Source: Bacillus sp. UNC438CL73TsuS30
Lineage (GTDB): Bacteria; Bacillota; Bacilli; Bacillales; Cytobacillaceae
Direction: 5' to 3'
NCBI RefSeq assembly: GCF_000482325.1
Contig: NZ_AXVA01000011.1
Coordinates: 1 to 64,000 of the forward strand
Length of the DNA: 64,000 nt
Shown here: piece by piece, positions 25,635-34,922 of the stretch
Numbering within the stretch: the first letter of the stretch is position 1
Layout of the letters: each line of letters opens with the position of its first letter
Position numbers and translations under genes: made by a program
Notes under the pieces: generated by a model
What the model was told of the DNA's origin: nothing
Database searches by the model: none
What the model saw: only the letters and a program-made list of their open reading frames with translations

Positions 25635-25667
25635 AAAAGACCTAGGGAAGGACCAAGGGGGAACTTA

Positions 25668-25726
25668 GGGAACGGTTCTTTTGGCTTTTTTTGCTCAAAA
25701 GTGGCCGTAAGCACCGTCCTCATGGC
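25668..25726. repeat. REP-like hairpin, family A copy 1
   Basis: GGGAACGGTTCTTTTGGC ... GTGGCCGTAAGCACCGTCC: two arms of an imperfect palindrome around T-rich then A-rich centre. Same design as copies at 26001, 31258, 41305, 46235, 47829 and a half copy at 59698. Confidence 0.75.
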
Positions 25727-25994
25727 ACTTCGAATTGATATGACTATTGTGCACCCGCATGATTCATCTCGCTACATTTTGGGAATTGAGTGCGATGGAG
25801 CAATGTATCATAGTTCTAAGAATGCAAAGGAGCGGGACGTTTATCGTCAGCGCTTCCTAGAGAGCAGAGGCTGGACCATTGAGCGAATCTGGAGCCGGAA
25901 CTGGTGGAAGAACTCTTCAGCAGAAATCGAGAGGATTGACCAGAAAGTGAAAGAATTGTTGCGGAGTGCTGGAGTTCGTGAGATGGTTAAATGA
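25701..25994 (+). pseudogene. Remnant of a large helicase/nuclease protein (REase_MTES_1575-like C-terminal nuclease)
   Basis: Open frame up to 97 codons; from about residue 12 it reads MTIVHPHDSSRYILGIECDG, AMYHSSKNAKERDVYRQRFL, then GWTIERIWSRNWWKN. This is the Vsr-like endonuclease domain found at the C-terminus of 1,500+ residue AAA helicase-nucleases. The rest of the gene is absent, the start lies inside a family A repeat, and a second repeat follows directly. It lacks a ribosome site, so a decayed fragment is most likely. Confidence 0.65.
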
Positions 25995-26000
25995 GACATA

Positions 26001-26057
26001 GGGGACGGTTCTAGTGGCTTTTTTAATTAAAAAGTGACCACAAGAACCGCCCCCTGG
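26001..26057. repeat. REP-like hairpin, family A copy 2
   Basis: GGGGACGGTTCTAGTGGC ... GTGACCACAAGAACCGCCCC, directly after the nuclease remnant. Confidence 0.75.
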
Positions 26058-26100
26058 CCCACTTTTAATTTCTGAGAACACCGGAAGAGGACCTTTCAAG

Positions 26101-26137
26101 AAAAAAATCCGGCCCAAATAAGGAGCCGGATTTTTTA
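26101..26137 (-). terminator. Terminator of the glnQHMP operon
   Basis: Read on the minus strand: AAAAAATCCGGC / GCCGGATTTTTTT with a long T run. Confidence 0.8.
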
Positions 26138-26797
26138 AGTCTGTTTTACTTCTAACCTTCGTGCAATGAGTGACAAAGAATAATTAACAATAAAGTACAT
26201 CAACGCCAAAATGATAAAAACAGGGATCACATACGATCCTTTTTGGGCATAAATAATTTGTCCGTTGTGTAATAAATCTGGCAGAGCAATGACGACTGCT
26301 AGGGATGTATCTTTAAGCAGAGAAATAAATTGACTGACAATAGGGGGAACCATTCGTCTCAAAGCCTGGGGCATAATGATATAGCGTAATGTCTGGATAT
26401 AGGTCAGTCCGGACGAACGTCCTGCTTCAATCTGGCCTTTTTCGATGGAGTTTAATCCGCTCCGGATAATTTCTGACAGCATGGCCGATTCAAAAACGGT
26501 CAATGCTGCAATCGCTGCAGTGGTTATTTCCATCTCAATTCCGATTTCGGGCAATGCAAAATAGGTAAAGAAAATGATCAGCAGCAAGGGAAGGTTACGA
26601 ATCGTCTCGACAATGAAAGCAAGAACGGGTGAGACAACGGGAATCCGCGCATATCTGAGCGTACCAATAAGACCGCCAATAACAAAACTGAGGACAATTG
26701 AAATGGCAGCGACCTTAAGAGTGACCCCAAATCCTTCCAACAAAAATTTGAAATTGTCTAGTGTATATACTTCAGTGAACGGTGCCAGAAAATCCAT
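26135..26797 (-). CDS. glnP: Glutamine/amino acid ABC transporter permease GlnP
   Basis: 220 aa from ATG 26797 (AGGAGG 11 nt upstream; GTG at 26809 touches it). HisMQ-type permease with about five helices and the EAA-type loop RSGLNSIEKGQIEAGRSSGL. Last of four genes in the order ATPase, binding protein, permease, permease, identical to B. subtilis glnQ-glnH-glnM-glnP. Imports glutamine or a related polar amino acid. Confidence 0.85.
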   Translation of the reverse strand: MDFLAPFTEVYTLDNFKFLLEGFGVTLKVAAISIVLSFVIGGLIGTLRYARIPVVSPVLAFIVETIRNLPLLLIIFFTYFALPEIGIEMEITTAAIAALTVFESAMLSEIIRSGLNSIEKGQIEAGRSSGLTYIQTLRYIIMPQALRRMVPPIVSQFISLLKDTSLAVVIALPDLLHNGQIIYAQKGSYVIPVFIILALMYFIVNYSLSLIARRLEVKQT

Positions 26798-26801
26798 CCT
26801 T

Positions 26802-27449
26802 TTACGCACCTCCTACATGGCTGCGAGCCATGCGTTTTTCTACATATCCTACACCAAGGCTTAAAGGAATGGTTAACAGTAAATAAAATAGGGCAACAAA
26901 CACATAGGTATCAAAGGTTACGTAGGTTTTTGCTGAAATTAAATCCCCCTGATACATTAAATCCCCGCCAGCAACGACCGCTAACAACGATGAATTTTTA
27001 ACTAAATTGATAAATTGGTTGCCAAGAGGAGGGATGACAATTTTAATCGCCTGGGGCAGGATCACCATTCTCATTGCTTGGCCGTAACTCAACCCAGTCG
27101 AGCGGGCCGCCTCCATTTGGCCTTTTGGAACCGACAAAATTCCAGCACGGATGGCTTCGGCAATGAAAGACGCCGTATAAATGGTCAATCCTATTGTTCC
27201 TGCCATCAACCCGCCAAAGTTTCCAACCAAATAGGTGAAAAAGATGATCACGAGTACCGGTATATTACGGATAAATTCAACATAGGCCGTACCGAGCCAG
27301 TTTAGTAGTTTAAACGGGCTAATTCGCATCACTGCGATCAGTGTTCCCAAAAGGAAGCTGCATAGTAAAGCAATTAAACTAGCAATAAGGGTTATTTTTA
27401 ACCCTTGCAAAAATGAATCGATATTAGTGGTTAAAATCGAGAAATCCAC
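26802..27449 (-). CDS. glnM: Glutamine/amino acid ABC transporter permease GlnM
   Basis: 215 aa, GTG start with AGGAGG 10 nt upstream. HisMQ permease; EAA-type loop AIRAGILSVPKGQMEAARSTGLSY. Forms the channel with GlnP. Confidence 0.85.
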   Translation of the reverse strand: MDFSILTTNIDSFLQGLKITLIASLIALLCSFLLGTLIAVMRISPFKLLNWLGTAYVEFIRNIPVLVIIFFTYLVGNFGGLMAGTIGLTIYTASFIAEAIRAGILSVPKGQMEAARSTGLSYGQAMRMVILPQAIKIVIPPLGNQFINLVKNSSLLAVVAGGDLMYQGDLISAKTYVTFDTYVFVALFYLLLTIPLSLGVGYVEKRMARSHVGGA

Positions 27450-27542
27450 AAGCGATCTCCTCCTAATAAATCAGGATGAGCTGGATTGTAAACATACAAA
27501 CTTACAACTGCCCATCCCGACTAGAAACCTGTTAAATAGGGA

Positions 27543-28349
27543 TTATTTTTTAATCCATTTATTCTTTATTTCATCGTACTTTCCTGAATCCTTCAGGCTT
27601 TTTAATGCTTTATTCAACGCATCGACAAGATCTTTATTGCCTTTTTTAACAGCGATACCATAGGGTTCTTTCGTGAACGTTCCACCAACCAGTTCATAAG
27701 ATGGATCTTCTTCTGCCATTCCATAAAGGATTGAATCATCTGTGGTCAAGGCATCACCCTTACCTGCCTTTAAGGCTGTAAAGGCTTCCGCATAGTTTTC
27801 GAATTCTAGGACGGTTGTTTCAGGGGCTTTTTCACGAATATTGATCGTCGAGGTTGAGCCTTTAACAGCAAGCACTTTCGTCCCTTTTTTCAAATCTGCA
27901 ATGCTATGAATCTTGCTGCCTTTTTTTACAAGTAAAGATTGTCCTGCATCAAAATAGACATCCGTAAAATCTACTTCTTTTTTCCGTTCATCCGTGATGG
28001 TCATAGTCGCGACAACGGCATCAACCTTGCCATTATTAAGGAGCCCAACCCTTGTTTTCGATGTAACCTCTACATACTCAGGTTTAACATCCTTTCCAAA
28101 CATTTCTTCTGCAAGGGCTTTGGAGAGATCAATATCGAAACCTTCTACCTTTCCCGTCGAAGGATTTTTTAATCCAAATAAACGCGTGTCATATTTAACT
28201 CCAAATACGATTTTTTTATCTTCCTTAATTTTGGCAAGCACATCCTTGCTGCTGCCTTTCGAGTCCTTGTCCCCGCCGCAGCCGGCAAGAAGTAGGGCAG
28301 CCATTGTTGATACGACCACCATTTTTAATAATTTTTTTGTTTTGAACAT
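27543..28349 (-). CDS. glnH: Glutamine/amino acid-binding lipoprotein GlnH
   Basis: 268 aa; lipoprotein signal with lipobox LLAGC (Cys24) then a Gly/Asp/Ser linker. SBP family 3: KIVFGVKYDTRLFGLKNPST, GFDIDLSKALAEEMFG, VDFTDVYFDAGQSLLV. Delivers substrate to GlnM/GlnP. A 14-nt gap separates it from glnQ. Confidence 0.9.
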   Translation of the reverse strand: MFKTKKLLKMVVVSTMAALLLAGCGGDKDSKGSSKDVLAKIKEDKKIVFGVKYDTRLFGLKNPSTGKVEGFDIDLSKALAEEMFGKDVKPEYVEVTSKTRVGLLNNGKVDAVVATMTITDERKKEVDFTDVYFDAGQSLLVKKGSKIHSIADLKKGTKVLAVKGSTSTINIREKAPETTVLEFENYAEAFTALKAGKGDALTTDDSILYGMAEEDPSYELVGGTFTKEPYGIAVKKGNKDLVDALNKALKSLKDSGKYDEIKNKWIKK

Positions 28350-28363
28350 TTCCTTTCCCCCTA

Positions 28364-29092
28364 TTAATGATTTAATATACGGCTGAGAAATAAGCGAGCC
28401 CGTTCTTCACGCGGGTGCGCATAAAAATCAGCCGGAACTGCTTCTTCTAATATTCGTCCTTCATTCATAAATACGATTCGGTCTGCCACCTCTCTGGCAA
28501 AGCCCATTTCGTGAGTGACTACGACCATCGTCATACCTTCATTGGCAAGGGCCTTCATAACATCTAGAACCTCTCCAATCATTTCAGGATCAAGTGCCGA
28601 GGTTGGTTCATCGAAAAGCATGATTTCCGGTTTCATTGCAAGGCCGCGGGCTATTGCAACACGCTGCTGCTGGCCTCCGGAAAGCTGGGAAGGATAAGAG
28701 TGGGCCTTATCTAATATACCTACCTTATCGAGATAATGTTTTGCTGTATTCTTTGCTTCTTGTTCCGATAGGTTCAATACTTTCATAGGAGCAAGAGTGA
28801 TATTTTCAAGCACTGTTTTGTGGGGATATAAGTTAAAATGCTGAAACACCATTCCAATATTGCGCCTAAGCGTATTGATATCTGTTTTTTTATCTCCTAC
28901 AGATATCCCATTTACGGTGAGTGTACCGTCAGAGATTGTTTCAAGACGATTGATACAGCGCAGCAAAGTGCTTTTCCCTGAACCGGATGGACCTATGACT
29001 ACCACAACTTCTCCTGGATTAATTGTGAGATTAATATCTTTTAAGACATGAAAATCACCATAAAACTTATTCACTTGTTTAAATTCAATCAT
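28364..29092 (-). CDS. glnQ: Glutamine/amino acid ABC transporter ATP-binding protein GlnQ
   Basis: 242 aa from ATG 29092 (AGGAGG 6 nt upstream; a TTG further out is unlikely). Walker [11 protein letters not shown]-loop [10 protein letters not shown], signature [16 protein letters not shown], Walker [11 protein letters not shown], switch His VTHEMGF. Polar amino acid uptake subfamily. First gene of the operon. The 317-bp gap to the next gene (29093-29409) is A/T-rich; I see no clear GlnR/TnrA box or other element in it. Confidence 0.9.
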   Translation of the reverse strand: MIEFKQVNKFYGDFHVLKDINLTINPGEVVVVIGPSGSGKSTLLRCINRLETISDGTLTVNGISVGDKKTDINTLRRNIGMVFQHFNLYPHKTVLENITLAPMKVLNLSEQEAKNTAKHYLDKVGILDKAHSYPSQLSGGQQQRVAIARGLAMKPEIMLFDEPTSALDPEMIGEVLDVMKALANEGMTMVVVTHEMGFAREVADRIVFMNEGRILEEAVPADFYAHPREERARLFLSRILNH

Positions 29093-29409
29093 TCTTGACC
29101 TCCTGTCCAAAATCTAAAAGCTATGCAAATTATTTTTTGGTAAATTTTAGAATCATTTAGATTATATTCTTAATTTGTTTTAATAAACTAGGACCATTTA
29201 CTTGTTTTTCTAGGATTATAAACTAGTAGAACAGATAATCTAAAAGAGATTACTTAAGTATTACGCCAAGTATGGGCCAAATTAGCATAATTTCCCTGTG
29301 AATAAATAAAATGGATTGGAGAGTTTTATCCCGTTTTATTTAATTTGAACTTTTAACAGCTCTCAATTGTAAAAAACGATTTTGATTTTAATATAGGAAG
29401 GGGGATTTT

Positions 29410-31194
29410 ATGGATGTCGTAAGTTTAGACCCGTATTTACATGTTCGTACTGCGAAAAATCCAGAATACGCTCCTGGTGGTAACAAGTTACGCTTTATTG
29501 CTGATTATACGGGTGTACCTCAAGTATGGGAGCTCAATCGAGGTGAAGGCTGGCCTGCCCAAGTCTCTTTTACACAGGATAGAATAACCCTTATTAAGTA
29601 TGTAACTGGTACATCGAATGTAATTATTGGGATGGATATTAATGGGAATGAAAATGAGCAATTACACTTATTAAAGAAAGATAATAAACTAATAGCGCTA
29701 ACAAACTCACCAGAACATATTCATCGTTATGGCGGAAGTTCCCCTGATGGAAAATGGATTGCCTGGTCTAGTAATCGCAGGCATCCAGCATATTTTGATC
29801 TATACATTCAAAATCTGGAAACACTAGAAATCCGCCTTGCTTATTCGGAGAATGGGCTTTTTTCATCTCTTAATTGGGCCCCGGCAGGGAATTCTCTATT
29901 AATTGAAAAAATAAATACACCGCTTGATAATGATTTAGGTATACTTGACCTTTCAACTGGGAGCGTGGACTGGATAACAAACCATTCAGGGGAAGCAAGC
30001 TTTATAGATGCCCAGTTTAATAAAGATGGAACTCATCTCTATCTATTATCCAATAAAGATAGAGAATTCTTTGGGCTTGCCTGTATTAACTTAAAAACAA
30101 AACATTTCGATTGGATGGAGCTTGGAGAGTGGGATTATGAAAATTTAGAAATGAGTCATGATAAAGAAAAGCTTGCCTATACGATAAATGAAGGGGGAAT
30201 TTCCAAAGGGATCATTTTAGACCTTAACACAAGCGAACTTTATTCATGGAAGACACCAGTTGGTGTGATATCAAAAATGAAATTTTCTCCTGATAATCAA
30301 AAATTGGCATATGAATTTAATGGACCAGCCTATCCACCTGAAATATGGGAACTGGATCTTAAGACCATACAAGCTGAGAGGCTTACATATGTTTCCCGAT
30401 CGCCAGTTCTGAAGGATAAATTGATTGAACCGGAAATCATAACCTTTCGATCTTTTGATAAACTTCAGATTCCAGCATTTTACTACCAACCGAAAAATAT
30501 CACTAAAAAACTGCCTGTTGTCCTTTATATTCACGGAGGTCCTGAGAGCCAAAGCCGTGCTGTTTATAACTCGATCCAGCAATACTTATTAAATCAAGGG
30601 TTTGCTGTTTGTGCACCAAACGTTAGGGGCAGTACTGGCTACGGAAAAACGTACACTCATCTTGATGATGTTCAAAAAAGAATAGACGCTGTAACGGATC
30701 TGGTTTATTTAGTTAAGTGGCTAAAGACAAATCGGAACATAGATTCTGAAAGGGTTACCTTAATGGGCGGCAGCTATGGCGGGTTTATGGTTCTTGCTGC
30801 CATTAGCCATTTTCCTCAGTATTGGTCTGCTGCCATTGATATTGTAGGAATGTCAAGTCTTAGAACATTCCTCGAAACAACAAGCCCCTGGCGTAAGAAG
30901 CAGAGGGAGGCTGAATATGGAACAATAGAAAGAGATGGAAAATTTTTTGATAGAATTGATCCATTGAATCATGCAGATAGGATCACTTGCCCGCTAATGG
31001 TTCTCCATGGGGAAAATGATCCCCGTGTCCATATAAGAGAATCCGAGCAAATAGTGACGAAATTAAAGAATCGAAATCACCAAGTTGAATTTATTCGGTT
31101 TGAAGATGAAGGCCATAAATTCGGAAAACTTAAAAATAAAAGTACTGCCTATAAAGAAATGGTACAATTTCTCATTCGGCATATTGGTGAGTGA
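29410..31194 (+). CDS. S9-family serine peptidase (acylaminoacyl-peptidase type)
   Basis: 594 aa. N-terminal half is a beta-propeller of WD/TolB-like repeats (YGGSSPDGKWIAWSSNRRHP, IYDL-type strands); C-terminal half is an alpha/beta hydrolase with VVLYIHGGPESQ, nucleophile in MGGSYGGFM, Asp in HGENDPRVH and His in EDEGHKFG. No signal peptide, so cytoplasmic oligopeptide degradation. Ribosome site AGGAAGGGG. Single-gene unit followed by a degenerate family A repeat. Confidence 0.9.
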   Translation: MDVVSLDPYLHVRTAKNPEYAPGGNKLRFIADYTGVPQVWELNRGEGWPAQVSFTQDRITLIKYVTGTSNVIIGMDINGNENEQLHLLKKDNKLIALTNSPEHIHRYGGSSPDGKWIAWSSNRRHPAYFDLYIQNLETLEIRLAYSENGLFSSLNWAPAGNSLLIEKINTPLDNDLGILDLSTGSVDWITNHSGEASFIDAQFNKDGTHLYLLSNKDREFFGLACINLKTKHFDWMELGEWDYENLEMSHDKEKLAYTINEGGISKGIILDLNTSELYSWKTPVGVISKMKFSPDNQKLAYEFNGPAYPPEIWELDLKTIQAERLTYVSRSPVLKDKLIEPEIITFRSFDKLQIPAFYYQPKNITKKLPVVLYIHGGPESQSRAVYNSIQQYLLNQGFAVCAPNVRGSTGYGKTYTHLDDVQKRIDAVTDLVYLVKWLKTNRNIDSERVTLMGGSYGGFMVLAAISHFPQYWSAAIDIVGMSSLRTFLETTSPWRKKQREAEYGTIERDGKFFDRIDPLNHADRITCPLMVLHGENDPRVHIRESEQIVTKLKNRNHQVEFIRFEDEGHKFGKLKNKSTAYKEMVQFLIRHIGE

Positions 31195-31257
31195 TTTCTC
31201 AATGATGTTGTATGGACTAAGAGTGACCATCTACGAATGGAGCGGTCCTGATAGCAA

Positions 31258-31318
31258 AATAGGGAGCGGTCTTTGTGGCGACTTTAAATAAAAAAAACGC
31301 AAGAAGCGTCCCTATGGA
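31258..31318. repeat. REP-like hairpin, family A copy 3 (degenerate)
   Basis: GGGAGCGGTCTTTGTGGCGA ... ACGCAAGAAGCGTCCC; arms retain GCGG-TC / GCGTCC pairing. Confidence 0.55.
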
Positions 31319-31347
31319 TTTCCAAGATAAAAAAATGTTAAAAAAGG

Positions 31348-31372
31348 GTTTAAACGATTGAAAAGGGGGTAA
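31348..31372 (+). promoter_or_regulatory. Sigma-B-type promoter
   Basis: GTTTAA (31348-31353), 13-nt spacer, GGGTAA (31367-31372); consensus GTTTAA-N12-15-GGGTAT with one mismatch. Points toward the 15-codon ORF at 31413 and then rsbR. Confidence 0.7.
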
Positions 31373-31412
31373 ATCATAATCAAGGTTGCAACAATTGAGG
31401 GAGGTATAATCG

Positions 31413-31460
31413 ATGGACTTCTTGAAAGAAACTGAAAATACCTCAATAGGCAGAAAATAA
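31413..31460 (+). CDS. 15-aa peptide ORF behind a sigma-B-type promoter
   Basis: MDFLKETENTSIGRK. GGGAGG lies 8 nt before the ATG and the stop is followed at once by a very stable hairpin (31461-31492). The short unit promoter-ribosome site-ORF-hairpin suggests a real small transcript. Peptide not recognised; an RNA role is equally possible. Confidence 0.4.
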   Translation: MDFLKETENTSIGRK

Positions 31461-31492
31461 AATGAGCTTGCACAAGATTGTGCAAGCTCATT
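31461..31492. terminator. Perfect hairpin between peptide ORF and rsbR
   Basis: AATGAGCTTGCACAA / TTGTGCAAGCTCATT with a minimal loop. The T tract is only three residues, so it may be a partial terminator, a processing site or RNA stabiliser. Confidence 0.6.
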
Positions 31493-31565
31493 TGCAGTTA
31501 GAACCGGTTCTTTGGGACTATTGAATATATGCTATACTAAATGTATAGGTTTAGGAGGGATTGTA

Positions 31566-32369
31566 ATGGAGCAGCCTGATTACATTATTGAATACATACG
31601 AACAAATCAGGAACAACTGGTTAAAGAATGGAAAGATAAACTGGCCAGCCTGAATGAGGAAAAAACGGACCAAAATTATGCGAGTTTTTGTAATGAATAT
31701 ATTAATATACTACTATCTCATTCCATGAACGATGAAGAAGGGAAAATAGCTGTGTTTGCTCAGAGATTAGTAGAATTTGGCTGGACATTAACTTCTATTA
31801 TAGATAGTGTCTCTGAATTCGGAAAGATTATTTTCTTTCATATCACTGGGAATGCTTCAGAAAAGAAACAAGTTGAGTTTGTGTGGGGTTATGATCAGCG
31901 GATTAGTCCGATTAACAATCGATTGTTTAACCAATACGCATCCTCTTGGCAAAAAACAGTCTCTCAGCAGAAAATTGCCCTGCAAGAGTTATCCGCACCG
32001 CTGATTCCCGTTTTTGATAATATTTCCGTCATGCCTCTTGTCGGTACAATTGATACAGAGCGAGCGAAAAAGATTATGGAGAATTTGCTAGATGGTGTTG
32101 TCAAGTTTCGATCACAAGTGGTGTTAATTGATATAACAGGAGTCCCTGTTGTCGATACGATGGTAGCCCACCATATTATACAAGCTTCCGAAGCAGTAAG
32201 ATTAGTAGGAGCTCAATGTATTATTGTAGGGATAAGAGCAGAGATTGCCCAAACGATTGTTACTTTAGGAATTAACTTAGATCAGGTTATGACAAAAAGC
32301 AGCCTGCAAAAGGGGATTTTAGCCGCATTAGAAATGACCAATCGAAAAATCGTATCAATGGAGGATTAA
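31566..32369 (+). CDS. rsbR: Stressosome scaffold RsbR
   Basis: 267 aa from ATG 31566 (TTTAGGAGGG 8 nt upstream). N-terminal non-heme globin-like sensor region (about 1-140), then STAS domain with [13 protein letters not shown] and GIRAEIAQT, both Thr phosphorylation sites (T171 and T205 of B. subtilis RsbR) retained. RsbR and RsbS build the stressosome that holds the kinase RsbT until stress. An extended TGCTATACT -10 at about 31530 could give basal transcription. First gene of the rsb operon. Confidence 0.9.
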   Translation: MEQPDYIIEYIRTNQEQLVKEWKDKLASLNEEKTDQNYASFCNEYINILLSHSMNDEEGKIAVFAQRLVEFGWTLTSIIDSVSEFGKIIFFHITGNASEKKQVEFVWGYDQRISPINNRLFNQYASSWQKTVSQQKIALQELSAPLIPVFDNISVMPLVGTIDTERAKKIMENLLDGVVKFRSQVVLIDITGVPVVDTMVAHHIIQASEAVRLVGAQCIIVGIRAEIAQTIVTLGINLDQVMTKSSLQKGILAALEMTNRKIVSMED

Positions 32370-32371
32370 GA

Positions 32372-32734
32372 ATGGCTGTCAATATACCAATTCTAAAATT
32401 ATATAACTGCCTGCTTGTTTCCATTCAGTGGGAGCTAGATGATCAAACGGCATTACAGTTCCAAGAAAATTTGCTTCAAAAAATACATGAAACCGGCGCA
32501 GATGGTGTCGTAATTGATTTAACATCTGTCGATATGATCGATTCGTTTATTGCAAAAGTGCTCGGTGATGTCATTAACATGTCTAAACTGATGGGAGCAA
32601 GAGTCGTTTTGACCGGTATTCAACCGGCTGTAGCGATTACACTAGTTGAACTCGGAATACACCTTCAAGATGTCCGTACAGCATTGGATTTAGAAAAGGG
32701 GTTAGAAAGATTACAGCGGGAGTTGGAGGAGTGA
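32372..32734 (+). CDS. rsbS: Stressosome core protein RsbS
   Basis: 120 aa, STAS domain only. [17 protein letters not shown] keeps the phosphorylatable Ser (S59 equivalent). Antagonist of RsbT. Only 2 nt after rsbR; stop overlaps the rsbT region. Confidence 0.92.
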   Translation: MAVNIPILKLYNCLLVSIQWELDDQTALQFQENLLQKIHETGADGVVIDLTSVDMIDSFIAKVLGDVINMSKLMGARVVLTGIQPAVAITLVELGIHLQDVRTALDLEKGLERLQRELEE

Positions 32735-32736
32735 GC

Positions 32737-33138
32737 ATGGAGAACGAATCCTATGTAAAAATAATATCAGAATGGGATATCGTTGAAGCTAGGCAACTAG
32801 GAAGAAATATTGCCAAAGAGCTTGGATTTGGAACAGTTGATCAGGCAAGGATCACAACAGCGATTTCTGAGTTAGCACGAAACATCTATTTATATGCGGG
32901 AGAAGGAGAAATCCATATTGAATGTCTCCGTAAATTTGGAAGAATCGGTTTAAAAGTGACTGCCATGGATCAGGGGCCAGGTATTCGGGATATTCGAAAA
33001 GTGATGGAGGATGGATATTCCACATCAGGAGGCTTAGGGGCCGGATTACCGGGAGTGAGACGTTTAATGGACAACTTTGATCTCATCTCGTCACCCGGAA
33101 AAGGTACGACAATCCAGGTGGAGAAGTGGCTGCGTTAG
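32737..33138 (+). CDS. rsbT: Serine/threonine kinase RsbT
   Basis: 133 aa from ATG 32737 (GGAGGAG upstream; GTG 32731 possible). GHKL ATPase fold: N-box AISELARNIYLYA, G1 AMDQGPGIRD, G2 GGLGAGLPGVRRLMD. Phosphorylates RsbR and RsbS, then leaves to activate RsbU. Confidence 0.92.
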   Translation: MENESYVKIISEWDIVEARQLGRNIAKELGFGTVDQARITTAISELARNIYLYAGEGEIHIECLRKFGRIGLKVTAMDQGPGIRDIRKVMEDGYSTSGGLGAGLPGVRRLMDNFDLISSPGKGTTIQVEKWLR

Positions 33139-33148
33139 GAGTGGGAGA

Positions 33149-34156
33149 ATGGATTTTAAAGCGATTTTAGAAGCAAGTTATCGGGAAATGCTTCGAAGAT
33201 ACATAGAAGAATCGAGTGAAGTGGCCTTGTACCAAGGCCAAATGTTTAGCAGGAAATCTATTGAACATAAGGTATCGCCTGAGGAAATCATCCATATCCA
33301 TTGTAATGTATTAAAGGATTTATTTCCTGATATTCAAAAGGAAATTCTATCCTCATTTGATTTCCTTATGGAGTTTATGATGGACTATGGCTTAGCCTAT
33401 CAAGAACATCAAAGCTTAAGAAATCGACAGTTTGAAATCATTTCTGAAATTGAGACTGCGGCCAGCATTCAAGAAAACCTTTTAGAAACGCCAGTCCCGG
33501 ATCATGATGAATTAGATATAGGTGCTATTAGCGTTCCGGCAAAGAAAATGAATGGAGATTTTCACCAATTTGTTCATGAGGGAGAAAGGATTAGTATTGC
33601 CATTGCTGATATCATTGGCAAAGGAATTCCTGCCGCACTTTGTATGTCTATGATCAAATATGCAATGGACAGTTTATCAGAGATCTCAAAAAATCCAAAA
33701 GATGTTCTAGAATATTTAAATAAAGTCGTAGAAGGAAATGTCGGTTCAAGTATGTTTATTACGATGTTTTATGGAATCTATGATTCCGTTAAGCATTTAT
33801 TTACGTATGCTGCCGCTGGGCATGAGCAAGGGTTCTACTATCATTCTTTAACCGATACCTTTGAAGATCTTACAACAGAGGGTATCGTGTTAGGGGTAGA
33901 TCAGGATGTTACATATAAGCAATATGAAAAAAGGGTGGAACCGGGGGACATGCTTGTTTTACTCTCGGATGGTGTGACGGAATCAAAGACAGACGAGGGG
34001 TTTATCGAACGCTCGGCGATCGCTGATTTAATTCAAACCTATATGCATTTATCCTCCCAAGAAATGGTGGAAAACATCTATCATGATATGGAGAGAATGC
34101 AGAATTTTGAGTTAAGGGATGATTTTACCTTAATTATTTTAAGAAGAAAGAAATAG
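33149..34156 (+). CDS. rsbU: PP2C-type phosphatase RsbU
   Basis: 335 aa from ATG 33149 (AGGAGTGGGAG upstream; the longer frame overlapping rsbT is unlikely). N-terminal RsbT-binding helical domain (1-~115), then SpoIIE/PP2C domain with FHQFV, IADIIGKGIPAALCMS and LVLLSDGVTE. Activated by RsbT, it dephosphorylates RsbV to free sigma B. Its target RsbV is not encoded here. Confidence 0.92.
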   Translation: MDFKAILEASYREMLRRYIEESSEVALYQGQMFSRKSIEHKVSPEEIIHIHCNVLKDLFPDIQKEILSSFDFLMEFMMDYGLAYQEHQSLRNRQFEIISEIETAASIQENLLETPVPDHDELDIGAISVPAKKMNGDFHQFVHEGERISIAIADIIGKGIPAALCMSMIKYAMDSLSEISKNPKDVLEYLNKVVEGNVGSSMFITMFYGIYDSVKHLFTYAAAGHEQGFYYHSLTDTFEDLTTEGIVLGVDQDVTYKQYEKRVEPGDMLVLLSDGVTESKTDEGFIERSAIADLIQTYMHLSSQEMVENIYHDMERMQNFELRDDFTLIILRRKK

Positions 34157-34168
34157 GTAAGGAGAAAT

Positions 34169-34216
34169 ATGAATGAATTTAAAAGTAGAAAAGATTCTCG
34201 GGTGAAAAAATGCTAG
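34169..34216 (+). CDS. 15-aa ORF overlapping the rsbX start
   Basis: AAGGAG then ATG 34169, frame ends in TAG inside the first codons of rsbX (ATGCTAG). May serve to couple translation of rsbX to rsbU; peptide rich in Lys/Arg. Low confidence. Confidence 0.25.
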   Translation: MNEFKSRKDSRVKKC

Positions 34217-34809
34217 AGCGTGAATCCAATCAGTATATGAAGGCTGTTGCCTATCAAATTCAAAAAAAGGGCAACGACGTTAATGGAGATAGTTTCTTTA
34301 TGAAAGCAATCGATGAATATTTTATTTGCGCGGTTGCTGACGGTTTAGGGAGCGGACAGCATGCTCATGCCTCATCAAAGGCGATTTGTGAAGTGGTGGA
34401 ACAACACCATGAAGAAGAGGTAGAAAGATTAATCGACTATTGTAATCAGGTTCTTAAAGATCGAAGAGGTGCAACCGTATCCATTTTAAAGATCGATTTT
34501 TCACAAAAGAAATTCACGTATGGCTCGGTGGGAAATATTGAATTTATTCTCCATAGCCCCTCAGGCCGATTCATTTATCCGATTCCAGTTATGGGGTTTT
34601 TATCAGGAAAGCCGCAAAAGTATCAATGTGAAACTTTTTCTTATGAAGAAGGTTCGAAATTTATCATTCATACGGATGGCCTTCAAATTAAAGGTATTAA
34701 ATCATTAATAAGCAACTTTACGACGATTGAAGAAATTTCGAATCATTTAGAGGTCTATACACCAACAAGGAAAGATGACTTGACCTATGTGATTGGTCAA
34801 CTGTTTTAA
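34210..34809 (+). CDS. rsbX: Feedback phosphatase RsbX
   Basis: 199 aa PP2C-like protein: VADGLGSGQHAHASSKAICE, GATVSILKIDF, FIIHTDGLQIKG. RsbX strips phosphate from RsbR/RsbS and resets the stressosome. In B. subtilis rsbX follows sigB; here rsbV, rsbW and sigB are missing between rsbU and rsbX. Confidence 0.88.
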   Translation: MLERESNQYMKAVAYQIQKKGNDVNGDSFFMKAIDEYFICAVADGLGSGQHAHASSKAICEVVEQHHEEEVERLIDYCNQVLKDRRGATVSILKIDFSQKKFTYGSVGNIEFILHSPSGRFIYPIPVMGFLSGKPQKYQCETFSYEEGSKFIIHTDGLQIKGIKSLISNFTTIEEISNHLEVYTPTRKDDLTYVIGQLF

Positions 34810-34922
34810 CAGTTCGGATCCCCATATGCATGAGTACGTTTTTTTAAAGAAGGATCATTTTGATTATGAATGAAATCGTTGGGGAGATTCAAGATTATAC
34901 TTTTACATAAGGAGGACTAACT

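Noticed and set aside
29093-29409. GlnR/TnrA box before glnQ
   Set aside because: Expected for this operon, but I found no stretch near TGTNA-N7-TNACA.
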